From: a virus
Reading direction: 5' to 3' (one strand)
Length of the DNA stretch: 64,000 bases
Virus record (IMG/VR): IMGVR_UViG_3300017917_004576
Span: 1-64,000 of that record
Positions 31,154 through 39,300 of the stretch are shown in pieces. Made by a program: the position numbers and the translations under genes. The notes under the pieces were generated by a model. That model had not been told where the DNA came from and ran no database searches. It saw nothing but the letters and a program-made list of their open reading frames with translations. Numbering within the stretch: the first letter of the stretch is position 1; each line of letters starts with the position of its first letter.

Positions 31154-31794
31154 AAATTTCATTAGATGTAGTAGAAAACAATAGTGAAATAATTAAATTA
31201 ATTCTTGATAATCTAAAGGATCAACTTTCTACTGCTATAAATAAAACACTGCCAAATATTACTAAAGATATTAAAAATTTAGTTAAAAATGCTTTAATAA
31301 ATGAACCAGAATATACTTCATTAAAAGCTGGTACGCTAAAAGCAGAATTTGGAATAAGCGATCCAGAATCTGTCGATAGAGTTGTAGACGCTATGACAAA
31401 CACACTAGAAGTCACACAGACGCCAATTAAAATAACTGGTAACGGTCTTAGTGGTGGTTTTATACTAACTATGATTAAAAGCGATGATATTAATGGAATT
31501 ATATATACAGATATTGCTAGTGTGAATGATAATGAAAAAGGATATTCTTTACCTTGGTTAGAATGGCTCCTATTAAAAGGAAACGAAACAATAGTACAAA
31601 ACTATAGTGTAAATTATACTAATAGTCCAAAATCTCGTAGTGGTTTAGCATTAATGGTAAAATCTAATAGTAATTGGAGAGTTCCTTCTAATTTTGTTGG
31701 AACAGAAAGCAATAACTGGACAACAAGAGCAATTAGTAAACTAGATACTGCCATAGTATCCGTAATACAAAATAATTTAGAAAATATTATATGA
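31150..31794 (+). CDS. Probable neck or tail-completion protein (214 aa)
   Basis: Starts MKISLDVVENNSEIIKLILD; the ATG overlaps the upstream TGA (ATGA), preferred over a GTG four codons upstream. The N-terminal 60 residues are helical (LSTAINKTLPNITKDIKNLV). The middle has GDP-like strands and 'YSLPWLEWLLLKGNETIVQNYSV', the end 'SRSGLALMVKSNSNWRVPSNFVGT' then helices. Phage tail-completion proteins often show 'lpWL.WLL..G....i.gy.' followed by 'SRtG.a.M....gWrVP..fag', so the call is fairly good though the exact role (tail terminator or neck) is open. Confidence 0.65.
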   Translation: MKISLDVVENNSEIIKLILDNLKDQLSTAINKTLPNITKDIKNLVKNALINEPEYTSLKAGTLKAEFGISDPESVDRVVDAMTNTLEVTQTPIKITGNGLSGGFILTMIKSDDINGIIYTDIASVNDNEKGYSLPWLEWLLLKGNETIVQNYSVNYTNSPKSRSGLALMVKSNSNWRVPSNFVGTESNNWTTRAISKLDTAIVSVIQNNLENII

Positions 31795-32717
31795 CAACAT
31801 TTCATAATATCTCATCGATATCAAATAAGAATAGAATATCTTTACTAGAAGATAATGTGAAAAGTTTTTTAGATTGGTCATTCTTACATATTGGAGGATT
31901 TGTTAATGTGGAGATACCAACAAGTGGAGTTAATGGAGGAACTTTTCATATATTAAAAAATGCTGAAGATCCATCCCTAAAAGATAAAGTATGGCAAGCT
32001 CCTCGCAAAGATTGGATTTATGAAAGTGGCGTAGTTTATGAAAGTGGAAGCCCGACAACTTTTTCTGGAATTTATCTTAATAATACATTTTTACCAGCAC
32101 CAACAGGTAGTGGAAGTTACGGATATAATGTTAATTATCCACTAGGACAAATAGTTTTTAACAATGCTGTTTCTTCTAAAAGCTCTGTTTTAGCTAGTTA
32201 TTCTTATAGATACGTACAAGTATATAAAAGTAGCGATAATGTATGGTGGAAAGAAGTACAAAAAGAAACCTATAATCCATCTAATTTTAATAAACAAGAC
32301 TATAGCATAACAGCTAATCATAGAGTTCAATTACCAGCAATTATTGTGGAACTAATTCCACGCACAATATTGGTTCCGCACCAATTGGGTACAACAGAAA
32401 ATATTATTATACAAGATGTATTTTTACATGTTTATACAGAGAATGCTAATCAAAGAAATACCCTTGTAGATATTTTAATTCATCAAAAAGACAAAACATT
32501 AAATTTATATGATGTTTCTAAAGTTATCAAAAATAATAGATATATTTTGAATAAATTTGGAAATATTAACCCTAGTGGATATAATTATCCAAATATTGTT
32601 GAGTCTTTTTCAAATTATTGGTGTACTATTAAAGATAGTTCAGTTGGAGAATTAAATAGTTTGAGTAGCTCTTTGTATAACGGTGTTGTGAGATGGTCAA
32701 TAGAAATTTTTCCATAG
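31791..32717 (+). CDS. Virion structural protein upstream of the tail tube (308 aa)
   Basis: Helical start (NRISLLEDNVKSFLDWSFLHI) then a beta-rich body with 'GYNVNYPLGQIVFNNAVSS', 'VLASYSYRYVQVYKS' and 'LPAIIVELIPRTILVPHQLG', ending in strands. The phrase 'P.G.IvF..a......V...Ys.r.v.vy' is common in phage proteins encoded just before the tail tube gene. Neck fibre or tail terminator are both possible. The ATG overlaps the upstream stop. A late promoter for the tail tube follows the gene. Confidence 0.6.
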   Translation: MTTFHNISSISNKNRISLLEDNVKSFLDWSFLHIGGFVNVEIPTSGVNGGTFHILKNAEDPSLKDKVWQAPRKDWIYESGVVYESGSPTTFSGIYLNNTFLPAPTGSGSYGYNVNYPLGQIVFNNAVSSKSSVLASYSYRYVQVYKSSDNVWWKEVQKETYNPSNFNKQDYSITANHRVQLPAIIVELIPRTILVPHQLGTTENIIIQDVFLHVYTENANQRNTLVDILIHQKDKTLNLYDVSKVIKNNRYILNKFGNINPSGYNYPNIVESFSNYWCTIKDSSVGELNSLSSSLYNGVVRWSIEIFP

Positions 32718-32730
32718 TTACATCAGAACG

Positions 32731-32740
32731 GTGTATTAAA
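32731..32740 (+). promoter_or_regulatory. Putative late promoter of the tail tube gene (GTGTATTAAA)
   Basis: GTGTATTAAA 45 bp before the tail tube ATG, the same distance as at 11928 and 60736. Confidence 0.6.
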
Positions 32741-32775
32741 ACATAAACCATATTTCATAAAACGGAGATTCTTCC

Positions 32776-33897
32776 ATGGCACGAAACAACAGAATTTTTT
32801 ATGCAACTCAAGCTATAGCTCTAAAGCCACAAAGTGATACCACAACACCTCCAACATATTTTTCAGGTGGCGCCGATGGATGGTACTATCCTCGTGGTGT
32901 TCAAAGCGCTGGTATAACAACAAATTTTGCTTTGGAACAAGTTTTCCAACTTGGTCAAATCGAACTATATGAAAACGTTGAAGACGTACCAGAAGTTGAA
33001 GTAACAATTAATAAGGTTATCGACGGAACAGCACCATTATACCTAATGTGTATGGGTGGTTCGACTGGTATTCCTGGGGCCAATGGTCAAGAATTAGTTA
33101 ATTTAGCAAACAATAGAGTAAATTTTAGACTTGGTATCTATTCAGATACTAATAGTGCCGCAACTGGTACTGTTCCAACATGGGTAGATTGTTCTGGCAT
33201 GTATCTTAGCAGCGTAAGTTTCACTATTCCTGTTGATGGTAATGCAACAGAAGACGTTACACTTGTTGGAAATAATAAATACTGGAATAGCACAAATGTT
33301 GGAGCAGCTAACGCTGGATTTTTCAGCACCCAAGCCGATGCTGGCACAATGACAGCTCCCTCTATTGGTAGACGTTATAAATTCAATAGCAGTCAAAGCG
33401 TTATTCCAACTGGAGCTGGTGGAGGTATTCCAATTCCAGAAAATCGCACTATGCCATATCTACAGAGTGTTACTGTTAGTACCGATCTTGGTCGTGAAGC
33501 TATTAATGAACTTGGCGCTATGGCCCCATACTATCGTTATGTTACATTCCCAGTTGAAGTAACTAGCGAATTCGAGGTTATTGGAGATAACGGCGATCAA
33601 GTAGAAGGTCAAGACTTTGATGGTCAGGTTGGTTGCGATGTTGTATACAAAAATCTTCAAGATAAGCCTGTGAAGATTGTTGTGTGTGGCAGCGGAGTAA
33701 ATGACTATTTAGAAATAGATCTTGGTACTAAGAATAAACTCACTAGTGTTAACTATACTGGTGGCGAAGCTGGTGGTGATAATGTTACCATCACATATAG
33801 CTATCAAACTTTCAATAAGTTTAAGGTTACAGCTAGTGGCACTTTCCAAGAAGTTAAATGGATCGATAACGCTAACGACGCTGTTGTTGGTGACTGA
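32776..33897 (+). CDS. Major tail tube protein
   Basis: A 373-residue protein. Position before the tail assembly genes and the tape measure gene, an own late promoter, the ACGGAGA ribosome site shared with decoration and capsid genes, and C-richer codons all mark a high-copy virion protein. Sequence: 'QVFQLGQIELYENVEDVPEV' and 'VTINKVIDGTAPLY' near the start, 'YLSSVSFTIPVDGNATEDVTL' in the middle and 'YLQSVTVSTDLGRE' later, a typical tube pattern of paired long strands. No sheath gene is adjacent, so the tail is probably non-contractile. Confidence 0.85.
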   Translation: MARNNRIFYATQAIALKPQSDTTTPPTYFSGGADGWYYPRGVQSAGITTNFALEQVFQLGQIELYENVEDVPEVEVTINKVIDGTAPLYLMCMGGSTGIPGANGQELVNLANNRVNFRLGIYSDTNSAATGTVPTWVDCSGMYLSSVSFTIPVDGNATEDVTLVGNNKYWNSTNVGAANAGFFSTQADAGTMTAPSIGRRYKFNSSQSVIPTGAGGGIPIPENRTMPYLQSVTVSTDLGREAINELGAMAPYYRYVTFPVEVTSEFEVIGDNGDQVEGQDFDGQVGCDVVYKNLQDKPVKIVVCGSGVNDYLEIDLGTKNKLTSVNYTGGEAGGDNVTITYSYQTFNKFKVTASGTFQEVKWIDNANDAVVGD

Positions 33898-33936
33898 TAG
33901 TAGAGGTAAAAAAGATAAAAGGATGATTCCTGGACT

Positions 33937-34086
33937 ATGGACGAATTGTTTAATATAATCGGCAAGCTGTATGTTGATATATCTAACGCTCAAAAAGTAT
34001 TAGAGATAATGAGACAGCAGCTTTCGGAAAAGGAAAACGAGATACAACGACTAAAGACTTCTCATACAGAAGGTTCGGATGAATGA
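33937..34086 (+). CDS. Small coiled-coil protein (49 aa)
   Basis: MDELFNIIGKLYVDISNAQK, then a heptad-like helix with EIMRQQLSEKENEIQRLKTS. One continuous amphipathic helix with leucine/isoleucine spacing. It lies between the tail tube gene and the next gene and overlaps the latter by 8 bp. AAAAGGATGA serves as a moderately placed ribosome site. Possibly a small tail assembly factor. Confidence 0.6.
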   Translation: MDELFNIIGKLYVDISNAQKVLEIMRQQLSEKENEIQRLKTSHTEGSDE

Positions 34087-35104
34087 TGATCTGGAATTAT
34101 TATTATATAGAATTTTTTATGGAAGTTTAATTTTTTACTATAATAATGAAAAATATGTTTTAAAATCACCAACCATACCTATTAAATACGAAGCGCAATT
34201 ATTATATAATAATATCATTAATGATGAAAAATATAATGACTGGATAAGAGAAGAAAATTTAGAAAATTTATTAATACTTTTAAGTTTATGGACAAAAGAC
34301 ACCAAAATGATTATTAAGGATTTAGATAAAAAAATAGAAAATAGCAAAGCTGACTACTATTCAAATTTTAAACTTTCTGATAAAAAAAATAGTATCAAAA
34401 AAAATCTTGATAATTATAAAAAACAATTAAATTCTATACTATCTAAAAAAGAAGAACTATATTCTAATACATTAGAGGGATATGCTAATAGTATAAAAAA
34501 TGAATATATTATTTCTCACACATTAATTCAGAACAAAGATAAAGTATTTGTTTCTAGTAAAAATGCATCTAATTATATGTTATTTAATAATATTGTTAGT
34601 GAACTTAATAAATACAGTATATCCATAACTGATTTTAAAAAATTGGCTCGCAGCCAACTATGGCGATCATATTGGAATGTTAAAAAGAATAATGTGTTCG
34701 ATGGAAACTTAACAGATGACCAGAGAACACTGATAGGTATTAGCCAAATGTACGATAGGGTATATGAGCACCCTGAATGTCCTGATGATGATATTCTAGA
34801 AGATGACGATGCTCTCGATGGATGGATGATAATACAAAAACGTAAAATAGAAAAAGATAAAAAACAACAACAAATAGATAATATGAATCCAAAACTTAAA
34901 AATGCTCAGGAAGTTTTTATAATGGCTAATAATGTTAATCAAGCAGAGGAAATTATATCATTAAACAGTCCGGAGTCGTTGAATAGAATGAAAAGCAAAA
35001 TAAGCCATGTGCAAAAATTTGGACAAACAGAAGAAAGTCAACTACCAGATGTACAGTTAGATCTAAGAAATCAACTTAACCAACAAATTAAAAACAGGAA
35101 ATAA
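34079..35104 (+). CDS. Probable tail assembly protein (341 aa)
   Basis: An all-helical, Lys/Asp/Asn-rich protein: 'IFYGSLIFYYNNEKYVLKSP' at the start, a long coiled coil about residues 70-160, 'ARSQLWRSYWNVKK' then an acidic segment (PECPDDDILEDDDALDGWMI) and a charged C-terminal tail. Genes between tail tube and tape measure usually code for tape-measure chaperones; the acidic 'PDDDILEDDDALDGW' element also recurs in such proteins of large phages. Not recognised by name. It does not seem to be linked to the next gene by a frameshift. Confidence 0.6.
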   Translation: MNDDLELLLYRIFYGSLIFYYNNEKYVLKSPTIPIKYEAQLLYNNIINDEKYNDWIREENLENLLILLSLWTKDTKMIIKDLDKKIENSKADYYSNFKLSDKKNSIKKNLDNYKKQLNSILSKKEELYSNTLEGYANSIKNEYIISHTLIQNKDKVFVSSKNASNYMLFNNIVSELNKYSISITDFKKLARSQLWRSYWNVKKNNVFDGNLTDDQRTLIGISQMYDRVYEHPECPDDDILEDDDALDGWMIIQKRKIEKDKKQQQIDNMNPKLKNAQEVFIMANNVNQAEEIISLNSPESLNRMKSKISHVQKFGQTEESQLPDVQLDLRNQLNQQIKNRK

Positions 35105-35107
35105 TAT

Positions 35108-35395
35108 ATGAATAATAGTGAACAAGAATTATTAGATAATCTATACAAAAGATTTCAAACAACTATGATAGGAGCATTGGCAAGATTTGAAGATCATTTT
35201 GGACATTTATGGGATAAAGAACCTGACGATAGTCCAATTTGGGATACTTGGGAATATACTAGGAACAGTATACTAAATAATGGAAATAAGCAAGCTCGTG
35301 CTGCTATTGATGACATTAAAAAATATTTATCAAAGAATACTATTAGTTCAAAATATACTTATAAACTTAATTTCAAAGAGGAGAATAACAAATGA
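35108..35395 (+). CDS. Small tail assembly region protein (95 aa)
   Basis: A helical protein with RFQTTMIGALARFEDHFGHLWD, then TWEYTRNSILNNGNKQARAA. The 'TMIGALARFE..FGHLWg' core looks conserved-type, with a short Trp- and His-containing motif, but I cannot name the family. It sits three bases after the upstream gene and overlaps the next by 4 bp (ATGA), so is coupled to the chaperone-like gene. Confidence 0.6.
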   Translation: MNNSEQELLDNLYKRFQTTMIGALARFEDHFGHLWDKEPDDSPIWDTWEYTRNSILNNGNKQARAAIDDIKKYLSKNTISSKYTYKLNFKEENNK

Positions 35396-36300
35396 AAACA
35401 AAAACTTTTAAGCTCGAAGTTGATGGTGTCGAAAAAGAATTTTTAGTACGAAGCCCAACCTTAGAAAATCAGAGAGAAGCTCAAAAAGTTTATAATCAAG
35501 CTTTTACAGATGCTATTAAAAGTAAAAGTGTTGTACGAGCAAAGCTAGATGATTTATTAGAAGATCAGGGCTTGTGGAATGATGAGAAACAAGCTAAGTT
35601 TACTGAACTACAAAAAGATCTGCTAGATGGAGAAAAAAGATTAGCAAAAGGTGGCTTTAGTTTAAATGAAGCCAAAGATCTTGCTATCAAGATGAAAAGC
35701 ATACGAGATGAAATAAGAGATCTTATTAGCGTAAGAACAAGTTTAGATAATCATAGCGCAGAAGGTCAAGCTGATAATAGTAGATTTAATTATTTAGTTA
35801 GTGTTTGTTTGGTGTATAATGATACTAAACAGCCTGTTTACAAAAATATGGAAGAGTATCTAAATAGCAGCACAGAAAAGGTTGCTATAATGGGCGCTCA
35901 AAATTTAGCTAATATGCTGTATGGTCTTGATAACGATTATGAAAGTAATTTACCAGAAAATAAGTTCTTAAAGAAATTTAAATTTATTGATGAAAAATTA
36001 CGACTAGTAGATAAGAAAGGCAGATTAATAGATAGAGAAGGTAGACTGATCGATGAGAGTGGTCGATTTATTGATGAAGAAGGTAATTTTGTTGATAAGT
36101 TTGGTAACAAAGTAGATAAAGATGGAGAATATTTGGTTGATAGTCAACCATTCCTTGATGAAAATGGAAATCCAATAATATTAGATGAGGAAAAACCCAA
36201 AGATGATAAGGTTGAACCATCAGTTCCAACAGAAAGCCCGGTTGTTCAAGAAGCCCAACCAGTTTCTGCATCAACTGAACAAACAGTGTCAACAACTTGA
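35392..36300 (+). CDS. Tape-measure chaperone-like protein with heptapeptide repeats (302 aa)
   Basis: The N-terminus (KTFKLEVDGVEKEFLVRSPTL, then AQKVYNQAFTDAI) resembles phage tail assembly chaperones, and helices follow to residue 195. Residues 198-260 consist of seven-residue repeats with the consensus hydrophobic-(I/V)-D-x-x-G-(R/N): LVDKKGR, LIDREGR, LIDESGR, FIDEEGN, FVDKFGN. The C-terminus is a Pro/Glu/Gln-rich tail. Chaperones coat the tape measure until the tube assembles; the tape measure gene follows 94 bp later. No slippery frameshift site was found. Confidence 0.65.
   Translation: MKTKTFKLEVDGVEKEFLVRSPTLENQREAQKVYNQAFTDAIKSKSVVRAKLDDLLEDQGLWNDEKQAKFTELQKDLLDGEKRLAKGGFSLNEAKDLAIKMKSIRDEIRDLISVRTSLDNHSAEGQADNSRFNYLVSVCLVYNDTKQPVYKNMEEYLNSSTEKVAIMGAQNLANMLYGLDNDYESNLPENKFLKKFKFIDEKLRLVDKKGRLIDREGRLIDESGRFIDEEGNFVDKFGNKVDKDGEYLVDSQPFLDENGNPIILDEEKPKDDKVEPSVPTESPVVQEAQPVSASTEQTVSTT
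35983..36173 (+). repeat. 21-bp tandem repeats (heptapeptide xIDxxGR)
   Basis: About eight in-frame 21-bp units encoding hydrophobic-(I/V)-D-x-x-G-(R/N). Diverged at DNA level but regular at protein level; the pattern would suit a beta-roll or repeated turn, perhaps metal-binding. Confidence 0.8.
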
Positions 36301-36307
36301 TAAATTA

Positions 36308-36319
36308 GTGTATATAATA
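36308..36319 (+). promoter_or_regulatory. Putative late promoter of the tape measure gene (GTGTATATAATA)
   Basis: GTGTATATAATA, 76-87 bp before the tape measure ATG and just before the hairpin at 36332. A transcript starting about 10 bp downstream would have the hairpin at its 5' end. Confidence 0.55.
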
Positions 36320-36331
36320 TTGGGTTATATT

Positions 36332-36370
36332 ATTCCCCGTTTAGAGTTTCTTCTAATCGGGGAATATTTT
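36332..36370 (+). terminator. Hairpin: terminator or 5'-leader structure of the tape measure mRNA
   Basis: A near-perfect stem: ATTCCCCG (36332-36339) pairs with CGGGGAAT (36358-36365), with TTTAGA/TCTAAT extending it inwards, followed by ATTTTTAT. It looks like a terminator for the tail assembly genes, but it also lies downstream of the late-promoter motif at 36308, so it could be an mRNA-stabilising leader. Confidence 0.7.
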
Positions 36371-36394
36371 TATCTTAATCTAGGAATTTGATTT

Positions 36395-39300
36395 ATGGCA
36401 CAAGCCTTTAATTTAACCGCACAATTAAATTTGCGTGGACCATCAAATGTTAGGCAAATAGTTTCGGATGTTAAAAAACAACTTGGTACAATTACTGGTG
36501 ATATAAAATTTAATATTGATCCATCAGCAATTAATAATACAACAAAACTTAGTAAATCATTACAACAACTAAGTTCCGACCTATCTTCTGTTTCGTCCAA
36601 CGCTACTGCGGCAGCATCTGCTATTAAAAATTTTGGTCAAAGTATAAATTCTATTAGTAATTCTTCTAATAAATTATCTTCTAATATAAATAAAACAATA
36701 AGTAGTTCTGGTAATTTAGGAACAACAGTAACAAAAACAGCAAAAAATATTTCTGTAGCACGAACAGAGATGGAAGAATTTGGTCGTCAAAGCGCATTAG
36801 CCATTCGTCGTTTTGCTGCATTTAGTGCTGTAACAGGAGTATTTTTTAGTCTTAATAGAGCAATTAATAGCGGATTGAAAAGCTTTATAGAATTTGATAA
36901 AGAATTAGTGCGATTACAGCAAGTTACTGGTCAAAGCGCCGATGGATTAAAAGGACTCCAAGATGAAATTACAAGACTATCAACTGGTCTTGGTGTTAGT
37001 TCTGATAGTTTAATTCAAGTATCATCAACATTAGCTCAGGCAGGATTAAGCGCTAGAGAAACTGAACAGGCCTTAAAAGCATTAGCATTAACAGAATTAG
37101 CGCCTAGTTTTGATGATATTAATCAAACAGTCGAAGGATCTATTGCTCTAATGAGACAGTTTGGCATAGCAGCAAAAGATTTAGAAAAAGCATTAGGTAG
37201 TGTTAATAGTGTTGCAGCAGCTTTTGCTGTTGAGTCTAGCGATATTATTGCGGCTATACAACGAACCGGTGGTGTGTTTGCAACCGCGAGTAAAGGAGTT
37301 AGCGAAGGAGCAGACGCTCTTAATGAATTTATAGCCGTGTTTACTAGTGTTCGTGCCACAACGCGTGAAAGCGCCGAAACAATCGCTACAGGTTTGAGAA
37401 CTATTTTTACACGTATTCAAAGACAAGGTACTATAGAAGCACTCAAAGAATTTGGTGTTACACTGACTGATGCCGAAGGTAAATTTGTTGGTGCATACAA
37501 GGCTGTACAGTTACTTAGCGAAGGATTAAGTAGTATAGATCCTAGAGACATAAGATTTAGCCAAATAGTTGAAGAGCTTGGTGGTTTTCGTCAAATTGGC
37601 AAAGTTATTCCATTGATTCAACAGTTTGCTACCGCACAAGATGCTTTGAGAGTGGCTCAGGCTGGTCAGGGTAGTTTGGCAGCAGATGCTGCTAAAGCAC
37701 AATTAAGTTTAGCCAATCAAATAGCTAAAGTGAGAGAAGAATTTTTAACATTAATTCGTAGTTTGGGACAAAGTGATACTTTTCAAACTTTAGCTAGAGG
37801 AGCATTAACATTTGCTAGTGGTCTTATTAAGATTACAGATGCTGTTAAAGGTGTTTTACCTTCACTTGCTATTTTAGCAGCTGGGGCTAGTTTTAGAGGA
37901 TTAAGTCAATTTACTAGCGGATTTATTGGTGGTTTGAAAAAAGTTCCAAAAGGAGGACCAGGAGCACAACAACCACAAAGCGTGGTTGGTTCTATTGGAA
38001 GAAATATTGGAAGTAGTCTTGTTGGTGCTAAAACAGAACAAGTTAGTAGAGACTTAGATCAAAATAGCGCCGCTCTAGATAAGCTTTCTGGTAAAATAGA
38101 TTCTTTGGTATCTTCAATGTCTTCTATTAATGGCTTAACATCCGGTATAACTGCATTGAATACCAACTTAGTATCTATTAATAGCGCTTTAGCATCATAT
38201 AATTCTGCATTACTAAATAATACCAATGCTTTATCTAGTAATAGTAGCTCTCTAGAGAATGTTTATGCTGCTTTAGTTAATTTAGATGCTACTTTAGATA
38301 GAAAAGATTTCGGAGGCGGTGGACCAACTACTGCTAGTGGTGGTGGTCGTATTTTGGGTTTCTCTAAAGGAGGCAGTGTTCCCGGTAGCGGAAGAGGAGA
38401 TAAAGTACCAGCATTATTAGAACCTGGCGAAGTGGTAATGAGTAATCGAGCTGTTAATAAGTATGGAAGAGGTAATTTGGTTAATATGAATAAAAGATAT
38501 TTTAAAGGAGGTATAGCCCGAGAAAAGCTTCAAACACTAGTTGAAAAAAGCAATAGTATTAAAAAATATATTAATGACACTATCAATCCAGATGATGAAG
38601 CATTAACAAAGATAGTTCCATTTCGTGTTGATCTTGATGATAATGATTTCAGAGAAATGAAACAAATCATGATAGATACTGAAAGGCAAAGACTTAGATA
38701 TTTAGAAACATATCGTGATGATCCCACAGCAAATAAACAAGTGGGACAGAGAGCCAGAAGCAGCAAAGACCCTAGAACAGTTGTTGGATTTCTTGGTCTG
38801 AAAAAACCAGAATCTCATTGGGGTCCAGGTAATGCTTTTCAACAGCATTTAATTAAAAGACTAAATATTTCACCAAGCGATATGCCCCCTAATCTTGGCA
38901 CACCACAAGAACAATTTAAAGATATTATAGACGAACATTATGCTGTTTTAGACTACCAAGACGGTGATGCTAAATTTTGGAAAGATCTAAGTTATTTTGA
39001 TACACAACCCGGAAAAATAGACATACTAAATAAACAATTTAAAAATGTAGTCAATAATAATCAACTAAAACCAAAACCAACCCCAAATTATGAACTTTTT
39101 ACTTTACCGGATACGCGAGTTTATTATCCTGAGATTGGCACAAAAGAACAATTTATGCGAGATTATGCGGCGTTTACCACAGCAGATTATGCAAAAACAC
39201 ATCTTCCAGCAGGAGCTTATTCTATTGGTGGAAAAATTCAAAAATTTGCTGGTGGAGGAGAAGCGCTACAGTCCAAGTTATCAACTATAAGAACTCTTTT

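Noticed and set aside
31791-33897. Contractile tail sheath
   Set aside because: Neither the 308-residue protein nor the tube protein has sheath features and nothing else of suitable size lies beside the tube gene; a sheath elsewhere in the genome is not excluded.
35108-36310. Programmed frameshift between tail assembly chaperone genes
   Set aside because: No XXXYYYZ heptamer was found at the ATGA overlap near 35392, and the 302-residue gene is followed directly by a hairpin rather than an overlapping frame.
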